Source: Metabacillus arenae
Lineage (GTDB): Bacteria; Bacillota; Bacilli; Bacillales; Bacillaceae
Length of the DNA: 64,000 nt
Assembly (NCBI RefSeq): GCF_014773385.1
Contig: NZ_JACXAI010000035.1
Span: 1 to 64,000 of the forward strand
Reading direction: 5' to 3'
Part shown: positions 17,512 through 26,673 of the stretch, piece after piece
Layout of the letters: every line of letters begins with the position of its first letter
How positions within the stretch are numbered: the stretch's first letter is position 1
Program-made: the position numbers and the translations under genes
Notes under the pieces: model-generated
Seen by the model: only the letters and a program-made list of their open reading frames with translations
The model's database searches: none
Told to the model about the DNA's origin: nothing

Positions 17512-18270
17512 ATGATAGACATACACAGTCATATTCTCCCGGATGTTGATGATGGAGCGAAAAGTATAGAAGAGAGTATCGAAATGGCAAAGCAAGCGGT
17601 TGAAGAGGGAATCACACAAATAATCGCTACTCCTCATCATCGGAACGGTCGCTGGGAAAATGAGAAGCAACTAGTATTGGAAAAGGTTGATCAATTAAAC
17701 CACCTTTTCATAGAGAATAAAATCCCTTTAACCGTCCTGCCAGGTCAAGAAGTAAGAATATTCGGAGAAATAGCGAAAGAACGAAGTGACTTGCTCACTC
17801 TTGTACAATCTAATTATCTATTAATAGAATTTCCGTCCAATCATGTTCCAAGATATGCAGAACAACTCATATTTGACTTAGGGTTAAAAGGAATCACACC
17901 GATCATTGCCCACCCAGAAAGAAATAGTGAAATCAGTGAAAACCCTGATTTACTATTTAAGCTCGTAAAAAAAGGCGCGTTATCTCAGCTTACAGCAGCA
18001 AGTGCAGCTGGCGGATTTGGCAAGAAAGCAAAGAAACTATCGATGCAGCTGATTGAGGCAAACCTAGTCCATTTTATTGCATCAGACGCACACAACACTG
18101 GAAACAGAAATTTCCAAATGCAAGCAGGACTGCAAGAAGTAAAAAAAGAGTTTGGAAACAGTGTCATTTACTACTTTCAAGAAAACAGTGAGCTTCTAGT
18201 AAATAAGCATACGATTTATCGTGAAGATCCAATGAAAGTAAAGAAAAAGAAGTTCTTAGGAATCTTTTAA
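17512..18270 (+). CDS. CpsB/CapC-type tyrosine-protein phosphatase (PHP domain)
   Basis: Manganese-dependent phosphatase of 252 residues that dephosphorylates the BY-kinase. The metal-binding MIDIHSHILPDVDDGAKS begins at residue 1, and further ligands are in ATPHHR, PGQEVR, IIAHPER and ASDAHN. The length and motif order match the YwqE/CpsB family. ATG 17512 has AAAGGGG upstream. With the two preceding genes it forms the standard regulatory trio of Wzy-dependent polysaccharide loci. Confidence 0.92.
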   Translation: MIDIHSHILPDVDDGAKSIEESIEMAKQAVEEGITQIIATPHHRNGRWENEKQLVLEKVDQLNHLFIENKIPLTVLPGQEVRIFGEIAKERSDLLTLVQSNYLLIEFPSNHVPRYAEQLIFDLGLKGITPIIAHPERNSEISENPDLLFKLVKKGALSQLTAASAAGGFGKKAKKLSMQLIEANLVHFIASDAHNTGNRNFQMQAGLQEVKKEFGNSVIYYFQENSELLVNKHTIYREDPMKVKKKKFLGIF

Positions 18271-18484
18271 AAAAGTTCGGGTGATGTCTCCTTACCACTA
18301 TCAATGGAGGCACTCGGCTGCACTGTGGGTTAATAGCCTTAGACGCGGAGTCGTCAAAAGTGTGGTGTGAGGATGGGTTAGATGCCCTTATTTACTGTTA
18401 AATTACTAGCTAACGGTTGTTCAAAACTACGGTAGACGTATTTTTATTCCAACCGATTCAATAAAAACAGAAGTAATTCTTAAT
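18271..18484. other. Intergenic DNA between phosphatase and ugd genes
   Basis: No reading frame is supported. A loose inverted repeat (CGGGTGATGTCTCC near 18280 and GGAGGCACTCGG near 18306) could end the regulatory trio transcript. Confidence 0.25.
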
Positions 18485-18535
18485 AAATGTCTAACGAAAG
18501 AGTATATGTTACATGTACTTTTTCATTAGACATTT
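18485..18535 (+). promoter_or_regulatory. Long imperfect hairpin in the ugd leader
   Basis: AAATGTCTAA (18485-18494) pairs with TTAGACATTT (18526-18535), and GAAAGAGTA (18496-18504) with TACTTTTTC (18516-18524), leaving an 11-base loop. This gives about 19 pairs with one mismatch and one GU. It lies 50 bp before the ugd start and could be an attenuator, a terminator of the upstream transcript or an operator. Confidence 0.45.
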
Positions 18536-18585
18536 AAAAGTAACTTTTAACTTATCAATTAATTCATAAGAAAAGGGGAAGAAAT

Positions 18586-19914
18586 ATGAAAATTACGGTA
18601 GTTGGTACTGGGTATGTTGGCTTGGTGACAGGTACTTGTTTATCTGAGATTGGACATACTGTAACTTGTATTGATATCGACCAAGATAAAGTTAATAAAA
18701 TGCGGTCGGGTCAATCTCCGATCTATGAACCAGGTCTTGATGAACTAATGAAAAAAAATATTCAAGAGAAACGATTATTTTTCACAACAAATCATAAAGA
18801 AGGGTTTTCAGGGGTTGAAGTAATCTATATTGCAGTTGGTACTCCAGAAAAAGAAGATGGCTCGGCTAACCTTTCATTTGTTGAACAAGTTGGCAAGGAT
18901 ATTGCAGCTAATGTTGAACGTGATGTCATCGTTGTTACGAAAAGTACAGTCCCAGTGGGAACAAATGATTGGATCAAAAAAGTAATTGAAAGGAACCTTG
19001 TTCATAATGTGAAAGTGGACATTGTTTCAAATCCTGAATTTTTACGTGAAGGTGCAGCAATTTACGACTCTTTTAACGGCGATAGAATTGTAGTTGGAGC
19101 AGACAATGAAGATGCCGCAAATAGAATAGAAGAAATTAATAAACCTTTTGGGATACCTGTATTTAAAACAGATATTCGCAGTGCAGAAATGATTAAATAT
19201 GCTGCAAATGCATTTCTTGCAACTAAGATTAGCTTTATTAATGAGATTTCAAATATTTGTGAAAAAGTGGGAGCCAATGTAGAAGCAGTAGCGAACGGAA
19301 TGGGACAGGATAACCGAATTGGCTCCCAATTCTTGAATGCTGGAATTGGTTACGGAGGGTCTTGTTTCCCTAAAGATACAAAGGCACTTGTGCAAATTGC
19401 GGGCAATGTAGAATATGATTTTGAATTATTAAAAGGTGTTATCCATGTTAATCGAAAGCAACAAGAGATCTTACTAAATAAATTAAATGAACGATTTGAA
19501 AGCTTAGAAGGTAAGAAAGTTGCCGTTTTAGGATTAGCATTTAAACCAAATACAGATGATATGAGAGAAGCTGCATCTATTGTCATTACGAAACATTTGA
19601 TTGAAAAAGGAGCAAATGTTGCAGCATATGATCCAGTTGCAATGGAGAATGCGAAAAAAGTAATAGATTCAAAGGTTCATTATGTATCGAATACAACTGA
19701 GGCTTTAAAAGATGCAGATGTTGCATTAATTTTAACCGAATGGAATGAATTCAAAGACTTAGAAATAGGTACTTTTGAAGAAAATATGAAACAGTCAGTC
19801 ATATTTGATGGTCGAAATTGTTATGATCCTAAAATCGTTGAAAACTATCATGTGGAATATCATTCAATGGGTAGACCATCTGTTAAAAATAGTAAATTAG
19901 TTAATGTTGGATGA
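18586..19914 (+). CDS. ugd: UDP-glucose 6-dehydrogenase
   Basis: Oxidises UDP-glucose to UDP-glucuronate with two NAD+, supplying an acidic sugar for the polysaccharide. It has 442 residues. The Rossmann start is VVGTGYVGLVTG, FLREGAA and the catalytic cysteine motif GYGGSCFPKDT are present, and the C-terminal UDP-binding domain contains LGLAFKPNTDDMREA. AAAAGGGGAAG precedes ATG 18586. It is followed 21 bp later by galU, which makes its substrate. TuaD is the B. subtilis counterpart. Confidence 0.93.
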   Translation: MKITVVGTGYVGLVTGTCLSEIGHTVTCIDIDQDKVNKMRSGQSPIYEPGLDELMKKNIQEKRLFFTTNHKEGFSGVEVIYIAVGTPEKEDGSANLSFVEQVGKDIAANVERDVIVVTKSTVPVGTNDWIKKVIERNLVHNVKVDIVSNPEFLREGAAIYDSFNGDRIVVGADNEDAANRIEEINKPFGIPVFKTDIRSAEMIKYAANAFLATKISFINEISNICEKVGANVEAVANGMGQDNRIGSQFLNAGIGYGGSCFPKDTKALVQIAGNVEYDFELLKGVIHVNRKQQEILLNKLNERFESLEGKKVAVLGLAFKPNTDDMREAASIVITKHLIEKGANVAAYDPVAMENAKKVIDSKVHYVSNTTEALKDADVALILTEWNEFKDLEIGTFEENMKQSVIFDGRNCYDPKIVENYHVEYHSMGRPSVKNSKLVNVG

Positions 19915-19935
19915 TACAAAGGGGGATTTAATAGA

Positions 19936-20817
19936 ATGAAAAAAGTAAGAAAAGCGATTATTCCAGCAGCAGGTCTAGGTACACGTTTTTTACCTGCTAC
20001 AAAGGCCATGCCAAAAGAAATGCTGCCAATTGTGGACAAGCCAACGATTCAATATATTATTGAAGAAGCAATTGAGTCAGGAATAGAAGACATCATTATC
20101 GTAACAGGTAAAGGGAAGCGTGCAATCGAAGATCATTTTGATCATAACTTTGAACTTGAACAGAATTTGATTGAAAAAGGGAAGTATGAACTTTTAGAAA
20201 AAGTGAAACAATCATCGAAAATTAATCTACATTATATTCGTCAAAAGGAGCCAAAAGGGCTAGGGCATGCGGTTTGGTGTGCAAGAAAATTTATTGGGGA
20301 TGAGCCGTTTGCTGTATTACTGGGGGATGACATTGTAGAAGCTGAAACACCTTGTTTAAAGCAGCTCATTAATGAATATGAAAAAACAGGATCTTCTGTA
20401 ATTGGTGTACAAACAGTCGGCGATGATCAGACTCATCGCTATGGAATCATAGATCCGTTAGAAAAAGACGGTAACCTCCATAAAGTGAATCGATTTGTCG
20501 AAAAGCCTGCGAAAGGGACTGCACCATCTAAATTAGCCATTATGGGTCGATACGTTTTAACACCTGAAATCTTTGATCTATTAGAAAATCAAGAAACGGG
20601 TGCTGGCGGAGAAATTCAGTTAACGGATGCCATTCAGAACTTAAATGAAGAACAAGCTGTCTATGCCTACGACTTTGAAGGGATTCGTTATGATGTTGGA
20701 GAAAAGTTTGGCTTCATTCAAACGACAATTGAATTTGCATTAAAGCATGAAGACCTGAAGGAACAACTTCTAGAACTAATGGGGAAACTAGTAGAGAATG
20801 AAAAAGTACGTTTGTAG
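19936..20817 (+). CDS. galU: UTP-glucose-1-phosphate uridylyltransferase
   Basis: Makes UDP-glucose from UTP and glucose 1-phosphate. It has 293 residues with the nucleotidyltransferase signature [19 protein letters not shown] at residues 13-31 and the FVEKP segment that binds the sugar phosphate. AAAGGGGGA lies before ATG 19936. Clustered between ugd and the priming transferase, it probably serves exopolysaccharide synthesis, as a dedicated copy alongside any housekeeping one. Confidence 0.93.
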   Translation: MKKVRKAIIPAAGLGTRFLPATKAMPKEMLPIVDKPTIQYIIEEAIESGIEDIIIVTGKGKRAIEDHFDHNFELEQNLIEKGKYELLEKVKQSSKINLHYIRQKEPKGLGHAVWCARKFIGDEPFAVLLGDDIVEAETPCLKQLINEYEKTGSSVIGVQTVGDDQTHRYGIIDPLEKDGNLHKVNRFVEKPAKGTAPSKLAIMGRYVLTPEIFDLLENQETGAGGEIQLTDAIQNLNEEQAVYAYDFEGIRYDVGEKFGFIQTTIEFALKHEDLKEQLLELMGKLVENEKVRL

Positions 20818-20835
20818 GTGAGGAGAGAGAATGAA

Positions 20836-21522
20836 ATGTCTAATTTTGCAAATCATGATTCAATAAATACATCTACAGAAGAACTCACCATAGAAGTTGA
20901 AAAGCAGAGAACCATATATAATTTTTCCAAGAGATCTTTGGATATTACAGGTGCAATGTTGGGTTTAGTCATATTAAGTTTAATATTTTTTATTGTTGCA
21001 ATTGTAATTAAACTTGAAGATCCTAAGGGACCCATCTTTTTTTCGCAAAAAAGAGTTGGGAAAGATGGGAAAGAGTTCAAAATGTATAAATTCAGATCTA
21101 TGGTTGTAAATGCAGAAGATAAATTACAAGAATTAATAAAATACAACGAAGTATCAGGTGCTATGTTTAAAATGAAAGATGACCCCAGGATTACAACAAT
21201 TGGAAAATTTATACGTAAAACAAGTATTGACGAATTACCCCAACTTTTAAATGTATTAAAAGGCGACATGAGTTTAGTAGGTCCTAGACCACCTCTTCCT
21301 AGAGAAGTAGCAGAATATTCAAATTATGATAAACAAAGATTACTAGTAATGCCAGGATGTACTGGTTTATGGCAAGTTAGTGGTAGAAGTAACTTAACTT
21401 TTCAACAAATGGTAGAACTTGATTTATATTATATAAAAAACAGAAGTATTTCTTTTGATATAAAATTAATCTTTAAAACAATAATTGTACTTTCTGGTAT
21501 TAATAAAAATGGGGCATATTAA
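20836..21522 (+). CDS. Undecaprenyl-phosphate sugar phosphotransferase (priming transferase)
   Basis: Starts each repeat unit by moving a sugar phosphate from UDP-sugar to undecaprenyl phosphate at the inner face of the membrane. It has 228 residues. A single hydrophobic helix (about 34-57) leads into the bacterial sugar transferase domain with KRVGKDGKEFKMYKFRSM, KTSIDELPQLLNVLKGDMS, LVGPRPPLP and the C-terminal PGCTGLWQVSGRS. I chose ATG 20836, with AGGAGAGAG at 20821-20829, over GTG 20818, which touches the galU stop. The sugar is probably glucose or galactose. Confidence 0.9.
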   Translation: MSNFANHDSINTSTEELTIEVEKQRTIYNFSKRSLDITGAMLGLVILSLIFFIVAIVIKLEDPKGPIFFSQKRVGKDGKEFKMYKFRSMVVNAEDKLQELIKYNEVSGAMFKMKDDPRITTIGKFIRKTSIDELPQLLNVLKGDMSLVGPRPPLPREVAEYSNYDKQRLLVMPGCTGLWQVSGRSNLTFQQMVELDLYYIKNRSISFDIKLIFKTIIVLSGINKNGAY

Positions 21523-21541
21523 AATTTAGGGTGAAGAACAC

Positions 21542-22849
21542 GTGACTTCAGTTACTTTATTAAAAAAACTCAATCTAAATAAGAAAGTATATAGTAATAT
21601 AGGCTGGTTATTTTTTGAAAAGTTATTTAAAATGGTCCTGAATTTTTTTGTGTTTGCCATAATTGCAAGATACTTGGGACCTGAAAATTTCGGAGTGTTA
21701 AATTTCGCAATAGCTTTTGTTTTTATACTTACATCTCTATTAGATCTTGGTTTATCAGGCCTTGTTGTAAAAGAGATGGTTAAAAACAATAAGAATACAA
21801 ACTTAATCCTTGGTACAACGTTTTATCTTAAATCTTTAGCAAGTGTGCTTGGCTTCCTTGTCCTAATAGTATCTTTATATTTTTTAGAAACAAAGGAGAT
21901 AATGCTTGTAACTTTATTGGTTGGAATTTCACTATTATTTAAACCATTAGAAGTAATTGATTTATATAATCAGGCAAATATCATATCAAAATATACGGTT
22001 TTTGCAAGAAACATTGCGTTATTATTAGTTTCAATAATACAACTTAGTTTAATTTTTATAAACGCACCATTATACTATTTTGCAATTGCCCAAACATTAG
22101 AAATAATCCTAACTGTATTTCTTTTATTATTCTATTATAAAAAGTCTAGTGTCTCTATGAAATGGAAGTTTGATATTAGAATAGGGTTAAACTTATTAAA
22201 AAGATCTTGGCCTTTAATTTTTTCAGGAATAGCTGCAGTTTTATACCTTAAAGTTGACCAATTAATGCTTCAGAAAATGGTGGGTGCTAAAGAATTAGGG
22301 ATATATTCTGCAGCGGCAAGGGTATCTGAGGTGTGGTATTTCATTCCAAATGCAATTATTGCTTCTATCTTCCCACAGTTAGTTCTCCTGAGAGAAGATA
22401 GGGAAAAGTATAATAAGAAATTACAAAAATTATTTGATTTAATGTTCATTCTTGGTCTATCCTTGTCGGTGATCGTAACGATTATTTCACCACATATTAT
22501 TAGATTACTATTTGGGGTTGAATATTTAAGGTCAGCGGATATTTTAATAATCCATATTTGGGCTTCAGTTTTTGTTTTTATGAGAGCACTCCTAAGTAAA
22601 TGGTTAATTATTGAAGAATTATTAATATTTTCTCTATTAAGTCATGGGCTTGGTGTTATTGTTAACGTTGTGCTAAATACCATATTGATTCCAAACTATG
22701 GTGGTATGGGTGCTGCATTTGCAACTGTAATAGCATATTCATTTTCAACATTTATTTTCTGTTTTTTATCAAAAAATACAATGAATGTAGGTTTTATGAT
22801 GTCAAAAGCTTTTTTTACACCTGTTAGGTATATTTTCAAAATGAAATGA
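21542..22849 (+). CDS. Wzx-type polysaccharide flippase
   Basis: Membrane protein of 435 residues with about twelve hydrophobic segments, of the MOP superfamily (polysaccharide transporter family). It would flip undecaprenyl-linked repeat units across the membrane. FAIIARYLGPENFGVLNFA near residue 35 is the typical N-terminal signature, and SGIAAVLYLKVDQLMLQKM marks the start of the second half. GTG 21542 is used, with AGGGTGAAG upstream. From here to about 31.9 kb the DNA is clearly more AT-rich than the catabolic modules, as usual for glycan assembly genes. Confidence 0.88.
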   Translation: MTSVTLLKKLNLNKKVYSNIGWLFFEKLFKMVLNFFVFAIIARYLGPENFGVLNFAIAFVFILTSLLDLGLSGLVVKEMVKNNKNTNLILGTTFYLKSLASVLGFLVLIVSLYFLETKEIMLVTLLVGISLLFKPLEVIDLYNQANIISKYTVFARNIALLLVSIIQLSLIFINAPLYYFAIAQTLEIILTVFLLLFYYKKSSVSMKWKFDIRIGLNLLKRSWPLIFSGIAAVLYLKVDQLMLQKMVGAKELGIYSAAARVSEVWYFIPNAIIASIFPQLVLLREDREKYNKKLQKLFDLMFILGLSLSVIVTIISPHIIRLLFGVEYLRSADILIIHIWASVFVFMRALLSKWLIIEELLIFSLLSHGLGVIVNVVLNTILIPNYGGMGAAFATVIAYSFSTFIFCFLSKNTMNVGFMMSKAFFTPVRYIFKMK

Positions 22850-23973
22850 GGTTTAATGCATTGAGAGCTCAAGCAAAACTTTTAGTATTAAAACTTATTA
22901 AAGAAAATCAACTTGATGACATCATGGTTCAGGTTGAACAAATGAAATTTCGATTGACCTATATATTCCTTAAACTTTTTTCGAAAAATCGTATTTTAAC
23001 ATCTATTTATTATCTATTTTCTAGTGAATTTAAAAGAGAACAGTATTCAGTTATTAATGGAAAGATGGTTCATTTTGGAGATATCTTAAATAAACGAAAC
23101 AATGATTATTTACTGAGAAGAAACATTCATCGAATTGAAAAAGGATTGTTAATGCGTCCAAGAAAAGATGTTTTTGCTGCTAGATTTATTAATGAAACAA
23201 TGAATAGCTTTGATTACTTACTGGATAAAAATGATTCAAGTATTAGTAATACTCAATTAAAATGGGCAAATGATGTGTTAAAAGAGTACTTTCGAGTAGT
23301 TGGGAGTCATCCATCAATTGATAAAGAGAAAAAAAGATATAATGAATTGAAGATAAAAAATAAGATTAATAATAGTAATAAATTTATACCGTATAAGAGG
23401 AATCTAGAAAAGCAGATGGTAATTACATTAGAACAATTAAAAGAACTATCTATTATAAGGCGTTCTGTTAGGTGGTTTGAGGATAAACCTGTACCTAGAC
23501 AAGCTATAGATTATGCTATTGAAATAGGACTTCAAGCACCAAGTGCATGTAATAGACAACCATTTAGGTATCAAATCTTCGATGATCCTGAATTAGTAAA
23601 AAAAATTGCTAAGATTCCATCAGGTACTGCTGGTTTTTATCACAATATACCTACTTTAGTAGCTGTTATTGGTGACTTAACAGCTTATCCATTTGAACGG
23701 GACCGTCATCTAATATATATAGATTCATCATTATCTATTATGCCATTTCTGTATGGATTAGAAGTTCAAGGATTAAGTTCTTGTCCGTTAAATTGGCCAG
23801 ATATTGAAAAAAAAGAAAAAGAACTAGAAAAAATAATTAGAACTAAGAAATATGAGAGAGTAATTATGTTTATTGCTGTAGGATACCCAGATGAGGATGC
23901 AAAAGTAGCTTTTTCACGAAAGAAAGACATAGATGAATTTAGAACATTTAATCTTAATGTGGATGAGGTATAA
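22846..23973 (+). CDS. Nitroreductase-family protein in the EPS locus
   Basis: A 375-residue protein with two parts: an N-terminal region of about 190 residues that I do not recognise, rich in basic and aromatic residues, and a C-terminal FMN-binding nitroreductase fold starting at RRSVRWFEDKPV and continuing through APSACNRQPFRYQIF and GLSSCPLNWPD. The ATG at 22846 overlaps the flippase stop. TTG 22861 has GAGG nine bases upstream and may be the real start. Members in polysaccharide loci have no firm function. A redox modification of a sugar, or assistance to the pyruvyl transferase that follows by 3 bp, is conjecture. Confidence 0.75.
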   Translation: MRFNALRAQAKLLVLKLIKENQLDDIMVQVEQMKFRLTYIFLKLFSKNRILTSIYYLFSSEFKREQYSVINGKMVHFGDILNKRNNDYLLRRNIHRIEKGLLMRPRKDVFAARFINETMNSFDYLLDKNDSSISNTQLKWANDVLKEYFRVVGSHPSIDKEKKRYNELKIKNKINNSNKFIPYKRNLEKQMVITLEQLKELSIIRRSVRWFEDKPVPRQAIDYAIEIGLQAPSACNRQPFRYQIFDDPELVKKIAKIPSGTAGFYHNIPTLVAVIGDLTAYPFERDRHLIYIDSSLSIMPFLYGLEVQGLSSCPLNWPDIEKKEKELEKIIRTKKYERVIMFIAVGYPDEDAKVAFSRKKDIDEFRTFNLNVDEV

Positions 23974-23976
23974 ATT

Positions 23977-25191
23977 ATGAGGAAATATGTTGTAATTGTT
24001 GGAGGAGAATTATTTAACAAAGGAGCACAGGCGCTAACATTTACTGCTGTTGATCAAATAAAAACTCGTTTTCCAAACACTCAAATAGTGCTTTTATCTA
24101 GTATGGATTTTAAAAGACCTAATGAAGAAAAAGATAAGTATGCATTTGAAATACTCCCTTTTTCGTTGGATTTAAAGTCAGATCTATTAGGTGGATTATA
24201 TAAATCATACGATTATCTAAGTTTAGTTATCAACAAAAGAAAAGCTAGCAAAGATATAAGAAATAAAGTGAAAAATATTTTTAAAAATTCAACAGCTATG
24301 ATTGATATAAGCGGTTTTGCCTTATCTTCACAAAGAGGTGAATTTTCAAGTTTACAATATCTTTTAAATCTAAAAATTGCGAGGAAGTACAATATTCCAA
24401 CATTTTTATTTCCTCAGTCATTTGGCCCTTTCAACTATGGACCTATTCGTAACTTGGTTTTCCATAAATTAATTAAAAAAGAGTTATCAAATGTTAAAAA
24501 GATATATGTTCGTGAAGATGATGGAATGGAAAATCTAAAAAAGCTTGGATTAAATAATATTCAAAGAAGTTATGATATTGTTTTACAGAATACAAAAAGT
24601 TATTCAAAATCTAATATTTACAAATCAGATAATGTGAATATGAAGGTAAATGATTTGGTTATAGAGAATTCGATTGGAATTATTCCGAATGTGAAAATTA
24701 TGAAACATGGAAATGCAACTCAATTATATAATCTATACTATCAGTTGATTGATCATTTAATTAAGAATAATAAAAATGTATATTTTCTGAGGCATTCTTA
24801 TGAAGATAAAGAAATAATTGAAAATATTAAACAAAAATTTCCTCAAAATAAAAAAATATTCTATTTAGATGAGGATTATAGTTGTATTGAAATTGATGAA
24901 ATAATTAAAAAGTTTAATTTCATTATCGGTTCAAGATATCATTCAATAGTTCATGCATATAAAAATTTCGTACCAGCAATTGTATTGGGATGGGCTATTA
25001 AATATGATGAGTTATTGTCTGCATTTGACCAAAATGAATTTTGCTTTGATGTTAGAGGAGAAATTGAAGTTAAAGATGCCATAGCCAAGCTTGATATATT
25101 ATTAAAGTCATTTGAACAAGAGCGTGATATTATATCTAAAAAATACAAAGAAATAACAACAAATAATATATTTGATAAAGTAAACTTCTAA
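23977..25191 (+). CDS. Polysaccharide pyruvyl transferase family protein
   Basis: Would add a ketal-linked pyruvate from phosphoenolpyruvate to a sugar of the repeat unit, giving a negative charge. It has 404 residues. VIVGGELFNKGAQALTF at the N-terminus and FLFPQSFGPFNYGP plus GSRYHSIVHAYKNFVPAIVLGW in the second half fit the CsaB/WcaK-like family. It begins 3 bp after the nitroreductase-like gene. The acceptor sugar is not predictable. Confidence 0.88.
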   Translation: MRKYVVIVGGELFNKGAQALTFTAVDQIKTRFPNTQIVLLSSMDFKRPNEEKDKYAFEILPFSLDLKSDLLGGLYKSYDYLSLVINKRKASKDIRNKVKNIFKNSTAMIDISGFALSSQRGEFSSLQYLLNLKIARKYNIPTFLFPQSFGPFNYGPIRNLVFHKLIKKELSNVKKIYVREDDGMENLKKLGLNNIQRSYDIVLQNTKSYSKSNIYKSDNVNMKVNDLVIENSIGIIPNVKIMKHGNATQLYNLYYQLIDHLIKNNKNVYFLRHSYEDKEIIENIKQKFPQNKKIFYLDEDYSCIEIDEIIKKFNFIIGSRYHSIVHAYKNFVPAIVLGWAIKYDELLSAFDQNEFCFDVRGEIEVKDAIAKLDILLKSFEQERDIISKKYKEITTNNIFDKVNF

Positions 25192-25215
25192 TATTTGTAT
25201 AGGAGTAGGTCCAAA

Positions 25216-26352
25216 ATGCATAAGAAGTTAAATATTGTTTTTGCTAGTCACACTTATATAGGCTCTACATTTGTGGTAGGTTCTCATCATTTAGCAAAGG
25301 TATTTTCAAAACAAGGACATAAAGTATGTCATATAAGTACACCATTAACACCGTTTCATATCATAAGATTAAAAAAACATGATGTTTCAAATAGATTTAA
25401 GTTATTATTAAAAAAAGATTTGTCTTTTCATGGAGTTTTTAACCTAGTACCATTCACATTATTCCCATGGAGTATTAGTAAGTTATTTAAGTTGAACCCA
25501 ATGCAAAGTTGGGAAAGTTCTATAATTAAATATCAGGTAAAAAAGTATTTTAATAATGAAAAAATTGATTTGCTACTAATCGATCAACCAGTTTTAAATG
25601 GAATTGAGTATATAATAAATCCTAAAAAAATGGTATACCGACCAACTGATATTTATAGTGCAATGCTGAATGATAAGTCGATTTTAGAGATAGAGAAAAA
25701 AATTATAAATGGTTCTGATGCAGTTATTGCAACTTCAAAACCAGTAATCGATCATTTAGAAAGATATGTTCATGAAAAACCTTGCTTTATTATAGAAAAC
25801 GGTGTTGAATATGATCATTTTCTATTCAAAGGAAATAAAAATAAGAGAAATAAGGTACCAAACTTAATATATGTTGGGGCTCTCGATAAAAGGATAGATA
25901 TTAATTTTATAAAATATATTGCTAATAAACTACAGAATGTTCATATTTCAATTTTGGGCCCATATTCAGAAGAAGTCTTAAAAACATTTAAACAATGTTC
26001 TAATATTACATTGCATGGTGGTGTAAGTTATCATAACGTCCCTCAATTTCTTCATAAAGCAGACCTTGCTTTGTTGCCATTAAGTAATCATAAAGCAAAC
26101 TTAGGTAGAAGTCCAATGAAGTTATATGAGTATTTATCAGCTGGATTACCAGTGGTTTCTAAATTAACACCAGAATTAAAAAGAAGAAATATCCCTTATG
26201 TATCTCTCTATGATAATTATGAAGAAGGGCTTATGCTAATTTTAAAACTAATTGATGAAAGTTACGTTATAAATAAAGAAGACATTGCTAAAACTGCTAT
26301 TGAATATTCATGGGATAAAAGAGCTGAGAAATTACTCAGTTATATTATTTGA
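25216..26352 (+). CDS. Glycosyltransferase (GT-B fold, GumK-like)
   Basis: Inverting or retaining GT-B enzyme of 378 residues that would transfer a sugar to the lipid-linked repeat unit. ASHTYIGSTFVVGSHHLAKV gives the acceptor-side Rossmann fold. VYRPTDIYSAM and the donor-side LGRSPMKLYEYLSAGLPVVS resemble GumK-type and other GT4-like proteins. ATG 25216, with AGGAG at 25201-25205, is preferred over TTG 25195. The donor could be UDP-glucuronate, which ugd supplies, because GumK uses it, but this is a guess. Confidence 0.82.
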   Translation: MHKKLNIVFASHTYIGSTFVVGSHHLAKVFSKQGHKVCHISTPLTPFHIIRLKKHDVSNRFKLLLKKDLSFHGVFNLVPFTLFPWSISKLFKLNPMQSWESSIIKYQVKKYFNNEKIDLLLIDQPVLNGIEYIINPKKMVYRPTDIYSAMLNDKSILEIEKKIINGSDAVIATSKPVIDHLERYVHEKPCFIIENGVEYDHFLFKGNKNKRNKVPNLIYVGALDKRIDINFIKYIANKLQNVHISILGPYSEEVLKTFKQCSNITLHGGVSYHNVPQFLHKADLALLPLSNHKANLGRSPMKLYEYLSAGLPVVSKLTPELKRRNIPYVSLYDNYEEGLMLILKLIDESYVINKEDIAKTAIEYSWDKRAEKLLSYII

Positions 26353-26673
26353 AATTTTTTGTTGCAAATCTATTCAAAATTAATACTGATATACTATCCA
26401 ACTCACAATTAATTAAGCTAGGGTTAAATTAATTATTACAATCAAAGTTATCAATTTTGGGAATATAGAGTGCTAACTATATTGGAATATTAATTAAACT
26501 GCAGAGTAACTGAAGGAAGGCCGTAAATATTATTATTGCTGGCCTAAATATATAAAAGTTAGTTCGCAAAAATAATACCAAAACACGAATTGTGTTTAAT
26601 GACTTTAAATTCCTTCTCTTCAATTTTTCTATTTTGTAAAAATTAATTTATACAATAGTTAAGGAGTATTATA
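26353..26673. other. Intergenic DNA inside the EPS locus
   Basis: This 321-bp AT-rich stretch has no supported frame. GGCC (about 26519 and 26543) brackets an AT-only segment, a weak hairpin at best. It may hold an internal promoter or be the scar of a lost gene. Confidence 0.25.

Noticed and set aside
20853-21269. 138-codon minus-strand open frame
   Set aside because: Antisense to the priming transferase; no start signal or motif.
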